Source: Lineus longissimus
Taxonomy: Eukaryota > Nemertea > Pilidiophora > Heteronemertea > Lineidae
Direction: 5' to 3'
DNA: 64,000 nucleotides
Assembly (NCBI RefSeq): GCF_910592395.1
Contig: NC_088326.1
Span: 8,437,001-8,501,000, forward strand
Both the position numbers and the translations under genes were made by a program. Of this stretch, positions 36,516-48,408 are shown piece after piece (positions within the stretch are counted from its first letter, which is position 1; each line of letters starts with the position of its first letter). The notes beneath the pieces were generated by a model, which worked only from the letters and a program-made list of their open reading frames with translations, made no database searches and was not told the DNA's origin.

Positions 36516-37050
36516 ACGTATGTGTGTTAACAGGGAATTATGATGCAGCCATTTTGAATTGCTAATGAAGTTGTCCCAGGATGAAGAGGTACGAGAAATG
36601 TAAGTCATTTCTGTTCATCAGTTTTACCAAAATATAAATAAGGCTCGCGGCTTGCATGGTAATACCTTTGTCGGATTTTAAACCGCCAGGGAAAAGTAGC
36701 CCTACATGCGTACTTAGATTCGTGAGATGGCCACAATCGCAATGGACATTCATGAAGGATACTGCTTTGGGTGGTTCCCTCCTTGGATTTTGGTCAACTT
36801 TTGATTTAATGTTCCTAGGGGCCAAATCAACAAGTTACAGCAAAAAATTTGTCACAATTTGTTAAAAGTTGGGCTATCATTTTCATTGATTGACTTCATT
36901 ACGTAATTCACCCCTTACCTCCCACTTAAAATAATTCAATCATGCCTCGCCCAAAACACTGTCTATTGTCTTTAAATAAAGCCCGCTCGCACCTATAAAC
37001 GTATGTAAAGCTGGCCTCACTATTAAACTGAGCTTCACCCGGATCGACTA
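36516..37050. other. Gene-free stretch
   Basis: Nothing recognisable. Confidence 0.35.
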
Positions 37051-37587
37051 CAGGGTGACCCACAAAAAAGCAACCCATACAAATGTTGATATTTTTCATA
37101 ATTACTAATGTTTTACTTCGGATTTAGAACATATTATCGCGGGTGGATGCATGAACTTCACACAGAGTTTCAAGCCTGCGGCTAAAACAGCTTTTTGATA
37201 TGCTCTTCCAAAGAAAATGATTCCAAAATGGAATTTCGAGCAAATTTGTTATGCTGAACTCAATAACATTAGTGATTTACTCAGTAGAATGTGCCCTAAT
37301 CATTGCTGCTTTTGCCCTCTTCCGGTTTTCTCCTGCTTGGGGGTGGGTTCTTTCATGCATAATGCAACCACAAAGGTATAAATATCGAGTGCCTAACGCC
37401 TTATGAATGTTGTTTGTGAATGTGCTTAAATTTACTACATTTGGAAATGTTGACCAATTTCTTTGAAATCGCATACGATAAAGTCTGTTTGACCCCCAGG
37501 TTTGAAACTTTGTGTGAAAGTCATGCGCGGAATTAAGATGATGCGCAAAAAAAGCTGGAGTTGACACCTAAGTGATAGCTCACCTTG
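37051..37587. mobile_element. TA-flanked mariner-like inverted-repeat element
   Basis: The left end CAGGGTGACCCAC (37051) and the inverted right end CAAGGTGAGC (to 37587) are each bordered by TA. Internal blocks are also inverted: ACTTCACACAGAGTTTCAAG near 37147 against an ACTTTCACACAAAGTTTCAA block at about 37500-37525. The termini resemble Tc1/mariner ends. No transposase motif is present; the 96-codon frame at 37277-37567 has no DDE signature. A CAGGGTGGCCCAGAAAGG end at about 27492 may be a related solitary terminus. Confidence 0.5.
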
Positions 37588-37996
37588 TATATGTATATTG
37601 ATGGCTGGCAGCTGTCACTTCTTACAGAATCGCATTGAAACGAGAGCCTTTATTAATTAATAAAAATAAGTCAACAGTCAAACTAAATCAACACGTGTGA
37701 TCGGACAGCCAACCTCGTCACCATGAACATTTCAAGCATTAACAGCATCATGGAACTGATGCATGCGATCCTTAACTGGCGTCGAGTTTGTCAGCTCTCT
37801 CGATAGACTATTTCAATGCAAGCGCAGCTATCATAAAAACATTCTCTGGAAACATTTCGAGAAAACTTGACGTGTTTTATTCTGATGATGAAGTACATTT
37901 TTCTCTTTTTGGCCGTGCTGGCTTACATCGGTAAGTTTCCATGGGACGGGAGCGGACTTATCTAGGGGTGCTCTGATGTATCCTCACTCTGAAAGG
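37588..37996. other. Gene-free stretch
   Basis: A short frame with a hydrophobic start near 37885-37935 (TTTCTCTTTTTGGCCGTGCT) is followed by GGTAAGTTTC. This could be a signal-peptide first exon, but no partner exon was found, so it is not called. Confidence 0.3.
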
Positions 37997-39201
37997 AATG
38001 AGCGGCTTTTTATTGCAGTATGGTTGTTCTTCCTCTGGTTCATCAGTAAACTATTTTTCTGATTGTGTTTGGTGCTTTTCTAATTTTGTTTCAGCTCTTA
38101 GATAGTAGAAAAACACGTTTCGACTTATTAACGGTTCTCCCACTTTTTTTTCTGATTTCTCCGACATTTCTCCGACATTGTCCAAAAGGTCGGATTTCCA
38201 TAAAACCTGTGAAAAAAAGTAGGTCTTCCCAAAGTAGGCCATTAAATATCAAAGACCTGTGTTATAGGGGTTTATAATGAGGTGAGATGCAAACACCCGG
38301 GTGACCCTAGGTGTGAATACTAATTTCTTTGGACCTTTTACATGTCACGCTTGAGTGCATCTGGCTTGGGCCACTCCATGTTTAAGCAGGGGAGACTTTG
38401 TAATACTAGATGAAATACAGAAATGGCTTATTTTTGCAGTTTCATTTGAAAGTTTCAAATTAATGGCCAGAATGTCATGCAGTCTATTTCAACATATCAT
38501 CTAGGAAATGAAAGGGTCAAGGCATCATGTCGGAAATGTCATTACTCCTAATCTTGAAGTACATGTAAAATTATTGATAAAATCTATTTTGTAAATAGAT
38601 TTGAGAATGGTGCACAATTCGAGATTTTTTTAATGTAAACAACTGTTTTTTGGTATTCAACATACATGTAATAATTGGTCTGTATTATGCGAATAGATAG
38701 TGTAAATATTTTGTAAATTACACACAATTCAGTACATCAAAAATATATTTAATTCATATGAGGCTTTGTTTCTTATGCTGTCATTTTCAAAGTAGGCCTT
38801 TTTCATAAAAGTCTCCCCTGCTCAAACATGGTGTGGCCCAACCCAAATGCACTCATGTGTAACACGCAAAGGATCCAAGGAGAGGAGCTGATTAGTATTT
38901 ACACTTACTCTGGATGTTAGCATCACACCTCATTAACCCCATTTAATTGAGGCCTTTGATCTTTAATGGCCTTCTTTGGGAAGACCTAGTTTTTTTCACA
39001 GGTTTTGTGGAAATCCGATATTTTGGACAAAGTCGGAGAAAAGTTGGACAATGTCGGAGAAACGTCGGAGAAATCAGGAAAAAGTTAGAGAAACCGTTGA
39101 TAAGTCGGAAGAAGCCTCCCACTAGTGTATGTAGAATAGGAGGTGACTGGGCAGCCGAAAGCTGGGTTATATTGCCCTTAATAATGCCAATGGTCCTTTA
39201 A
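37997..39201. repeat. Dispersed repeat S, copy 2, enclosing a foldback of about 1 kb
   Basis: The outer ends (37997-38097 and 39155-39201) match the repeat at 27069-27620. The interior forms an imperfect inverted repeat. The left arm (about 38115-38400) and right arm (about 38805-39112) share, inverted, ATTTCTCCGACATTTCTCCG, GTCGGATTTCCATAAAACC and CTCCATGTTTAAGCAGGGGA. The loop is about 400 bp. No coding frame is supported. Confidence 0.7.
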
Positions 39202-41437
39202 AGGGACCCGACTAGTGTGAGATAATATTTGGTTTTTTAGATGAAAATCGCTTCCATGAATACTCAGCGAGGATCATGGACACATCCTAATCAGAAACAA
39301 ATCGAGCGTTGCAGGCCTCGCTGAAATATATGAAAGCAAGCCATTTCAAAACGAAAGCACGTATTGGTGAATTTTTTTGGGGGTATTTATCGCCCCTCTC
39401 GCCCCCATCCCAACCACAACCGAGTAGCCACAAGGAGATTTGCACGTTACATAACCATTTACTGTAGTCCTATTTTTCCAATTAGCTGCCGCCGAAAAAG
39501 ATATCCCGAGGCCTATTCATGTCTGTCCACTGAGCATGATCCACTGTGGCAGCGGGATTCACCCACTCAAGATTACAAGAGCCTATGGTTGTCCAGTTTA
39601 TAGATGTCCGCCGAGACTGCCAACGCCATGCCCACTAAACAAGATGAGACCTTGCAGAGTTGGGGTAGTTCCAATCTGGAAAGGAGCTGCCGGGTCAAAG
39701 GTCAGGTTAGTTGCGTTTTGTGTTGTTAAACCTTTGATTAATTCCGCACCGGCCGTAGTCGGTGTACAGTACTAGTTGAGACCTTAGAAAAATCAACCTT
39801 AAGGTTGAAACCCGCAAATGGGAGAGATGTCGTTCCCTTGTTAATGCTGACAGATTTTTTCATAGCCCAATACTTTCAATACCACGTGAGAGATAGAAAG
39901 CACACAGTTTTAAACGTTTGTCCAAGAGAGATGGTGTACCAATGGAAGAAGGATGCGAATTGCTGTCGGGCAAATTTATTACTGTCCCAACCCGCGATCC
40001 GCATCTGCCCAAAAACCATAGTCTAATGCGGGGTGGGAGTTGCACCGATCAAAGAAGGAAGGTGCGAATCGCTGCGCCTCTTTTTATGTCCGCCGAAGCT
40101 CTGGTCATTGAATATGGACTTCTGTGGAGTTGGGATACTTCTAAACAAGAAAATAGGCTCCAATATGGTGGTGCTCGGTTTGCAGCTGTCCGGCCAAACG
40201 CGTAGATGGAAATGAGCCGAAGTCCCTATCGCCCAACTAAATGTATGGTTAAGAGCCTCAACTCAATGCCAAAAATATGGACGGGACGCACAGAGCGAAA
40301 AGTAATGTGCTCGGTAAATTACGCCCTTTCCATTTCTATAAGGTTGGTTGTGGTTCAGACAAAAACAACTCGTGCAGCAATTGGTCATTGACGGTAACCA
40401 GGTTAGTCAACACCATGCAGGTCTGAAGTGTCGTACCTTTCTACGAACCACTTGATAAAAAAACTGTGGCAAGACAAGATTGCTCAAACATACCTTATGA
40501 ATGTGAAAATTGAGTATTTGAATGTATCAATATATTTACAGGTAGGCCGTATCAGGGAATGCAAAGTTGAAGGGCAGATTCACCAAGAAAACCAACACGA
40601 AACAGACTTTATCAGACATTCTATACCTTTCCGATACATGCTGTATTTCAAAATAAAAGCACATTTTTAAAGGCAGCTGAACGTTCAGCAGTTATGCTCG
40701 TTTCAATCATTCATCTAAAAAATGTTTTCCTTTATCTCGACTGAACAGATGAAAAATCGAAGACGAAATAGACGACAAAAACATTCGGTTTCATTACGAT
40801 GACATTTTCTAAGATGACGACATTCTATCTAAAGTCCTCCACAAAATCCTGCGGCCCAAGAAATAACGATATCGTGCGGTCCCCCGAGATTTCGACATCC
40901 AATGGTTTCAATTATTTTCAAAATATCTGTTGACTAAGTCTTGAAATGACTTCAATCCTTTGGGGGTTTATAGAAATTACATTCCAACCTGATGGTATAA
41001 TGATGGTTTTGTAGAGAGATGTTCTGACTTGAATTATAAAATTAAGTATGTACTCGGAGCTGTGAATATTGTTGAGATTCGTATGAAATCATGAATATTC
41101 GTGATTTCCAATACTGTTTAAGGTTTTCAATTTTGTAGTGTTTTCATCCTGGTGCGAATTTAACAACAATAACCGGAAAGATTATTATTGATCTACATTT
41201 ATCTATTTTCATCAGTAGAATCGGCCTTGGGGAAAGAGATTCAATGATTATTGAGATGTTTATTTAGATATCGCATAACAATAATGATTATTCTTGAATA
41301 AATTATCCCTTGGGGAAAATGTTTCGGTTGACTTTGATAGGATTGGATCCAAAGTTCATCAATGCGGCCGGGTATGATTATTGCTATTTTGAAAGGTTCT
41401 GAAAATGACTTTGCTAAGGCTTTAACAGGGCTACAAA
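39202..41437. other. Gene-free stretch left of the inverted duplication
   Basis: Several overlapping frames (39364-40391) have no recognised domain. Short motifs containing TCCGCCGA recur near 39606, 40090 and elsewhere. I call no gene. Confidence 0.35.
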
Positions 41438-41997
41438 AAATAACAATGAAAAACCCGTGTTAGAAAACAATCATTCGTTTCAGGCAAACGAAACCAATAA
41501 CCTGTTGTCAGATATGAGGAAAACGCATCTAAGGCACTTAAATCTCAAAAATGTTTATGGGGGAGGGCCCCAGAACCCCGGTCAAAACACGCGAGTAGTG
41601 GGGTATGCCCCCCCTCCCCCATCCAGCAAAGACGGATCATCACTTCGAAATTTGGTTTAAAGGCCTGCCGATGCTTTGCATACATAATCTAGCTAGAATA
41701 ATAGATCAAATGAGAATAAAAAATCTGCTCTCTTTGATACGCTCCATTACCTACTTTACGTCATTAAGCTGCCATGCATAGAGATCTGGCTGCTAAAAAT
41801 TACCCTCTCAGTGATAAGGACACTGAAACGCCCTGTCTTTATGCAGATATTCATCACCTCCTAAGGAAATGGCTAAACATTGCCTTTTCTCGAGAGCCTT
41901 TTGTAACAATTGACCAAAACTTTCCTGATTCGACTCTTCATTCTTCACCGACGATGTTGCTGTTACCATGACATCTGGGATTGTTTTTCTTCCCGAC

Positions 41998-42499
41998 ACT
42001 CTCACTCCGGTCCACACCGGGTACGCTACAGACCTGGTCTTCGATTCCATTCAGCTGTGGGGACTCGATAAATTACCCGCTTCCGTCATGGCCGACGGGG
42101 CGGAAGTGGATCATAACAAAGTGGCAGTGGATTCAGTTTTCAAGCTTAGAACGTCTTACTTTTGCCGAGAATGTTGTTGTCGGAGATGGTTTTGTTTTCT
42201 TTTTGGGTAGATGAGAAACAAAATTCTTCGGTGACATGATTAATGTTGCAGATAGCTTCATAAGAAGCACGTGTCGTAAACACAGGATAGCCTACTTTAA
42301 CCCAGTTGATCCTTAAACATTGTCGTCTTCGACATCATTCATAATCTTGGATTTTCATTATTACATCTGGTCAATAAGAAAATATGAAAACCGTGATTTG
42401 AACATAGCTTAACCTTCTTTTTTTCAGAGTTTTACGTTGAAAAGTCTAAACATCAGGATTGACACTGCACACCTGATATCATGGAGCACATTCATTTAG
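41998..42499 (+). pseudogene. GH31 alpha-glucosidase 3' remnant in the left arm
   Basis: Two exon copies survive: 41998-42144 (HTGYATDLVFDSIQLWGLDK, then LPASVMADGA) and 42428-42499 (SFTLKSLNIRIDTAHLISWS, then TFI and stop). They match exons 57282-57440 and 56826-56897 of the right-hand GH31 gene. The first has lost its acceptor and first codons (a deletion after TTCTTCCCGACA), and its donor GT is CT at 42145. The exon before it, present at 57763-57812 on the right, is deleted here. All earlier exons are outside the duplicated unit. It cannot make a product. Confidence 0.85.
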
Positions 42500-45440
42500 A
42501 CCGAAACCGGAAATAGGACTTACTTCCCTTCAGTATAACGTCACGTGATTAGATGTCATCGCATGATCCAATCTCCAAGCCTCATCATGGTAACCGTTGC
42601 GTTGGCAAGTGAACTGCGGCTGGCCAAGTTTACTAACTACAGAGCAAATACAACTGTACATGTATAGCTCCACCTCTCTTGACAAACATGTAGCTATTGA
42701 TCCAGAAAAAAATAATTAGATAACAAAGGTACAAACATAAGACTTCCTTCACTCTTTAACCTCGGTCTGTCCTGAAAACATTCAGTAGAACTTAGATGGG
42801 GTTCTCAATAAGTGATACAACATAAGCATGGATCGATACCCATTTAGGGTCAAGAGGAAATAACGTGAAATAACACTTCAAAACAATATAAATAACATAT
42901 TTTTTAATTGTTTAACACATGTTTAGAAGCGGTGCATCGTCCATGTAGATATGAATAGTAGACATTTTTGGCTGCTTGGTCAGGCAAACTGGCACTGGGT
43001 TGAAGAAGCTCTGGAATGAAAATATGAATGACATTTAGGAGCTGTCATACGTTGGGCAATGGTTGTCACTGTTATAATGATGTTTTGTAGGAGAAATTCG
43101 CTTTATCACCTAACAATTTCGGCAAAAATGATCAAAAAGTCCAAGTCAAACTTACGTCCAGGATATCGGGAGTTGGGTGTTCATATCGTGGCGACTCGTG
43201 GTAGAGGTTAAGGGCCCATCCGAAGGCATTAAGCTCTCCAGCGTTGTAGAGCAGGAAAGCCGGGTAAAAGTCGTCACAGCTCATGTTCTCGGAGTAGTCG
43301 TACCAGTAGTGCTGACCTGAATGGGGATAACATCATCGTAAACATCATGCAGATTCATCAGCAGTGTGCGACGATAATCCTAGGCTCTATAGATGAAGGG
43401 ATAACGACCCTCAACACCGATAGATCAGCATTCGCCACTTTCCTCAAGCATCAATTCTGGACTTCCTGATATGTATTGACTAATCAGAGGAGAGCTATCA
43501 TGCATGTTCGGCACAGACAGCACGGCCATGATCACATACAGAGGGTTTAATTGGTCACAACTTGTCACCTGACAGGGAGCCCTACATGATTTCTGCTTGA
43601 GGAAAATGGCGAATACGTAAACCTGATCAATTTTGCTCCCTGTCGGATTGATCTGGATCCAAATTCTCTCCTGGGTAAAAGAAATCAAGATGGCGACAAC
43701 TTCTTTTAACGGTACACTGTATACCTATCCATAGTACGGAAACATCGTCCCTTCCTCCATTTTGTGTTCCCGATATCGGCTTCCAACCTCGGGATGATGA
43801 CAGAGTCCTTGACTGGGTCTGGTCCCTGCTGAAGGTAGAGATTGGAGCCAGTGCCCTCATTATCGAATCTGTCCTGGGTGCGCCCGCTCGAACAGATTTC
43901 CTCTGAAAGGAAATTGCAAGGATAAGCAATCATGCGTACAAATTTAAATCTGTCATCGTGCAATTCTAAGACTAATTCTTCGGCTACATAGATCAATGCG
44001 TACACCGGTTTGTGCCATCTCCAAGTCTCGGCATTGATAACGGTTGCTGATTAATACTAGCACCGTTTACTTACTACGGAGCAAATGCTAGCTATCCTCT
44101 CTTTAGGAGATTGCCTTTTGTGGAGGACATTTTTCTTCCCTGCACAACTTACGCGGCGGGACGAAGTATGCGGTCTCGACCATGAGGTTGGTGGCGGTAT
44201 CAAAGTTGATCACCTTGCCGTATGTAAGGTTAAGATGAGATGGGTAGATATCCAGAGGAATCTGAGAGAAAAAAAATATGATATTACGGCCGTTCACACG
44301 GGACTTAACCGATCTAGATCGATCAAGACCGGTCCAGATTGGTCTCAGTGTCGTGTAAACTCGCACAAATGTGATCTGGTCAAGTCTGACTTGATGGAAA
44401 ACTACTTGCCTTGAATTTCAAGGGGCGGCATAAGAAAAGCAAATGTTCGTCCCGGCTTCAGCTAAATATGTTACACTTTACATTCAAGAGACTGTTGATG
44501 AACAGACTCATGTTTGGTCGCACTTCAGGAAGTCACTGATGAAGAGAGGGACCAATCAACCGATGACCAGCGTCTCGATTTCTCACTGCTTCTGGGGCTA
44601 AACAGTGCTTGACAGTGCTTCACAGAGTTTCACCTTAAGAAATGGCGAGTAGCAGGAAGGGCTGAGCTCATTGGAGTATCTCCGCATTTATGACGCAGAA
44701 AGATGCTTACCCCGCCCTGGATTCCGGCGATGTAACCATTGACATCGAACAGTAAACATCACACCTGGATCGTTATCTCTGATGTATCTGTTTCCCCGAT
44801 AGAAGGCGCTGTCTGAAACAATCATTATGAATTGTTAAAATTCAATAAACCTCTTTTATATCAATTTTAAAGTTTCTGAAAATCGCCTACTGAGGTCGTG
44901 ATTAGGTACCATCATATGCATACCTGAGCAATCGCCATTCCTGGTCCATCCATAGTAGATAGCATCGGATTCGGTCCTTGGCATCTGGTTGAAAGCCCAT
45001 CCGAGAGGGTTAATACCCCAAGTCACTGAAATCATACAAGATAACGAAGTCAATGACATTCATAAAAATAAGAGAAACAAATTGTATTTGTGAATCGAAT
45101 ATCTTTCTCAAAGTATCCAGAGGCCACATTTGCCAGCTCAGGATTCTCTGTCAACAATTGTTTTAACTTTCGAAGAACTTCAAATGATACAAGGCCTTGT
45201 AGCCTCGAGGTTCGTAGTGTATATTTCCGAGTATAGTCTCGAAAACATCTTTTTGCAATGGTAGCCACAACACCTTTCGCCGTTGATATAGAGTAATTTG
45301 AATTACCTCCCAAGCCATCCCATGAAGGCCCTGAAAGAGTGGAAATTACGTTTTGTGAACATGATGTCAGGTATACCTTAACATAAGAACTAATCTAAAT
45401 TCAAATTCAAAGCAGCAGGGTTTCATAAGGACCAAAGACC

Positions 45441-45483
45441 CCGTGAACTCATGCACGTGTCCCGTGAACTCATGCACGTGTCA
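45441..45483. repeat. Two tandem copies of a 21-bp unit in intron 1
   Basis: CCCGTGAACTCATGCACGTG followed by T is repeated twice head to tail. The same pair, inverted, is present in the right arm near 53786-53830, so it predates the duplication. Confidence 0.7.
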
Positions 45484-45982
45484 CTGATCTATGTCGCGCC
45501 CTACCATGGTCTCACTAAAGAGGATTTCGCCATATCGGGGAATACCCTTTGCTTTACTGATCTTTGATAGCACTCAGCTACGTAGACTTAGAAAAAGTGT
45601 CACTGCCCCTTAAAAAATATAGTTTTTTGTCATTCCTCCACTCCTACTATGTGATAAGGCCCATTCATTCTTGATAAAAATTTCATAACAGCCTGACTTT
45701 TCGCAGCCAAAGTTTGGATTGCATAATCATATCCGTATTTCCCTATCTACCAGAATAATTATGAATCTTAGCAGATCTGGCCAAAGCACTGGCTTTAACG
45801 ATTTTGAAATTCTGTTGAACATGGTTATTTAGCGACAATACATAACGACCAGTGATTTGAAATCTGTTTCTCTGAATAATTCATAGATGACACAGTCATT
45901 GAAATGAGAGGTTCTTGTCTGGAATTAGGTATTGTAAGTTTGTTCTGTGACAAGTAACGATTGCATGCATTTCTATACGTAA

Positions 45983-46023
45983 TACCAGAGTCTTTCAATA
46001 AATATATTTGAAAGACTCTGGTA
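45983..46023. repeat. Hairpin in intron 1 of the left gene copy
   Basis: TACCAGAGTCTTTCAA and its exact inverse form 16-bp arms around nine bases. The right-arm counterpart (about 53188-53228) is imperfect, with T for A and A for G differences in the stem. A stem perfect in one arm but not the other points to conversion within the hairpin, or decay on the right. Confidence 0.65.
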
Positions 46024-46536
46024 ACACCAACAACAAACTTATAATATTATACCTCTTGAACTCTACCGGATCTTGATTTACTGTGACATGGATCAATAGC
46101 TTGGAGAAAAAAGCCAAATCGATTGGGAAAAAATGTAAACAACAGAAAGTGTTCGAAAAGTCGTCCAACAGGAATCCTCGAAAAACCAGAGTCAGTCGTA
46201 TCCTCCCCACTCTACTGAGCTCGGTCATTAGTGCCGAGTGTTGGCCTGTGGTTCGGGTTGTCCAACAGCCGGCATCGGGTAAATATTGTCGAAGAAACAG
46301 GAACAGCCGAGACGATAACTCATCTTAGTTGGCGTTAAATTGTGTGCACCTGGTTGATAGTTTGCCTGGTTTGACTGCACTCTCCGCCACCAGTTATAAA
46401 AGGCTTTCTTTGAATCAAAACATCTCACTTTATACCACCCCAGAGGCTTTCCAGAAAGGCCTGACTGCACCCTGCCAGACCCAGCAACAATAAAAACCTG
46501 TTCATCATGGCGACATTTCGATGATGACTTGAATGG

Positions 46537-47972
46537 GAGACAAGACCACTAATGAATATTCATAGGTTGGAGGGTCGAGGCCTATCAATTAGACGAGTGC
46601 ATGTTTTTAACTCTCATGTACATATTTGGAGAGGTATTGAAAAAATATTTGTTGTGGTAAGTCTACAGATATAAAGAAATTATTTGATGAAAAAATTAAT
46701 TTCGAATTTTGCTAATTGGGTAATAGGGGGCGTGTTTTGAGTTTTTTCTGCCAGTTGGCTGAAAAGAGTGGAAATATCAAAGTCTGTCTAATTTGTAGAT
46801 TATCAAAAAATTTCCGTGGTCAATCAACAGTTTATTTGTCACCATTTACTTGCCCGACTGTCCGGAATAACATAATCTAAATTTCAGATGCACAACCCCA
46901 CGCATTATTTGATGCGTTGCGGTCAAACATTGACAATTTAACTGCTAAAAGGCTTAAAAAATCAATTGAGGTCTTGCTTCCATTTACACTTCATTTTGGG
47001 TCAATTTAGTGAAAAAATTGAATGTGCTCAAATCACTCCAATTCATTTAAAATATTGTATTGCTGATGATTTAAGATGAAAACAAGCTAAAATAATGAGA
47101 AAAAAACTTAATTTGACCCAAATATGAGTCAACCTAGCCCCGGTCTAAGTTCGGTTTCAATTTTACAAGTCTTGTTGTGTTGCCATTCATTTTGTAATTT
47201 CTTTGAAACTACTTAGGCCTTGATTCTGAAAGTTGTGCCCTAAGCAGCAAAGATATTCCTAAATCACATCCTAAATTTTCAGCTCCATAGCTTGCTTATT
47301 CTGGCCAGGGCTGGTCTTTGAATTTGGTGCTGTTGGCTGCAAAATCATGACTTTTTGTCGATTTTGTCCTCTTTCGTCGCTTTTGGCACAGTGTACCACT
47401 CTTGGAAATGTCTCTCATTTCTCCCAAAATGTCCAGATATGACTTTCCTTTGTTGGAGAGTTGTGGGATGTCATGTACATTGGTTTGAAAAAATTCTCAA
47501 AATGTTAACCCCTGAAATGTACCTTCATTGAGACAAGACCACTAATGAATATTCATAGGTTGGAGGGTCGAGGCCTATCAATTAGACGAGTGCATGTTTT
47601 TAACTCTCAAGTACATATTTGGAGAGAGACTGAAAAAATATTTGTTGTGGCAAGTCTACAGATATAAAGAAATTATTTGATGAAAAAATTAATTTCGAAT
47701 TTTGCTAATTGGGTAATAGGGGGCGTGTTTTGGGTTTTTCGGCCAGTTGGCTGAAAAGAGTGGAAATATCAAAGTCTGTCTAATTTGTCGATTATCAAAA
47801 AATTTCCGCGGTCAATCACCAGTTTATTTTTCACCATTTACTTGCCCGACTGTCTGGAATAACATAATCTAAATTTCAGATTCACAACCCCACGCATTAT
47901 TTGATGCGTTGCGGTCAAACATTGACAATTTAACTGCTAAAAGGCATAAAAAATCAATTGTGGTCTTGCCTC
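46537..47972. mobile_element. 1436-bp insertion with 444-bp terminal direct repeats and 4-bp target duplication
   Basis: Direct copies at 46537-46980 and 47530-47972 are about 96 percent identical by eye. Each begins GAGACAAGACC and ends with the near-inverse (GGTCTTGCTTC or GGTCTTGCCTC). The whole insertion is flanked by ATGG (46533-46536 and 47973-47976), and the right arm has a single ATGG at the corresponding site (52680-52683). The 549-bp centre begins CATT (46981-46984) and ends CATT (47526-47529). No coding frame is recognised. The repeat ends are not TG...CA, and I see no primer site or polypurine tract, so an ordinary LTR element is not favoured. A composite of two MITEs, or a cointegrate-like product, fits better. 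Confidence 0.8.
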
Positions 47973-48408
47973 ATGGCGCGTTTCCACTGTGAGTATGGTT
48001 CCGGAGAAACCAGGTGAACTCTTATCTCAAGAGGATTGGTCAACAGGTTGGTTCACATTTCCATCACCAGGTGGCTTATCAGATCGGGGACTAACGGTCA
48101 AAGACCTTTAATCGATGCAGTTATTGCAATACGCGGTCTACCGAAGTTTTTTTCCGGATGTATTATCGAGGATAGTTGACATAAGCTGGTCAAATCTGAA
48201 TTGGTGACCAGATATAAGTGCTATTTTTCTCAGCCAGATGTCATTTTTAATGGGATTTGACGTCTCTTCTGCTTGTTGATTGGTCATCGGGGCTTGTACT
48301 CCCCTAAAGAGTCAGTTTGGGACTACCAATCCACTGTTGTGTACCAAACAGTCATCGTCTTGACATAAGATGTCGTAAAGATGGCAACCAAATACTTGAA
48401 GATCTTTC

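Larger units (their letters stand above)
42912..46508 (-). pseudogene. Broken left copy of the eight-exon secreted-protein gene
   Basis: Exons by homology to 52708-56404: 46436-46508, 45307-45330, 44924-45025, 44711-44812, 44153-44261, 43729-43902, 43156-43316 and 42912-43010. Every exon length equals the right copy except exon 4 (102 against 101 bp). There an extra T in the GATGTT run (+1) leads to a TAA at 44232-44230 in exon 5. The exon 6 donor is AT instead of GT (base 43728 on the plus strand). The exon 1 donor is GTATAAAG where the right copy has GTAAGTGAG. A 1436-bp insertion lies 24 bp upstream of the ATG. The rest differs by a few residues (for example K to R in GWTKNGD). A sequencing error could explain one lesion, hardly all. 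Confidence 0.85.
41438..48408. repeat. Left arm of a large inverted duplication
   Basis: From about 41438 (AACAATCATTCGTTTCAGGC) to about 48408 the sequence is the reverse complement, at high identity, of about 52268-58155. It contains the broken copy of the secreted-protein gene (minus strand), the 3' end of a GH31 gene (plus strand) and the sequence upstream of the secreted-protein gene. It differs from the right arm by a 1436-bp insertion at 46537, a deletion of about 113 bp near 41718 and many small changes. Homology ends abruptly on both sides. Confidence 0.9.

Noticed and set aside
39364-40391. Cluster of overlapping frames suggesting a gene
   Set aside because: Translations are rich in repeated short phrases from TCCGCCGA-containing repeats, without domains or matched splice sites.
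43706-44005. Single-frame readings of about 100 codons over the left gene copy, and the overlapping frame 43627-43929
   Set aside because: Only the exon part is coding; the overlapping frame is a shadow of exon 6 in another phase, as on the right at 55390-55692.
46537-47972. Classical LTR retrotransposon
   Set aside because: Terminal direct repeats and a 4-bp duplication fit, but the repeat ends are not TG/CA, there is no visible primer-binding site or polypurine tract, and both inner junctions carry CATT. Kept as an alternative rather than the call.
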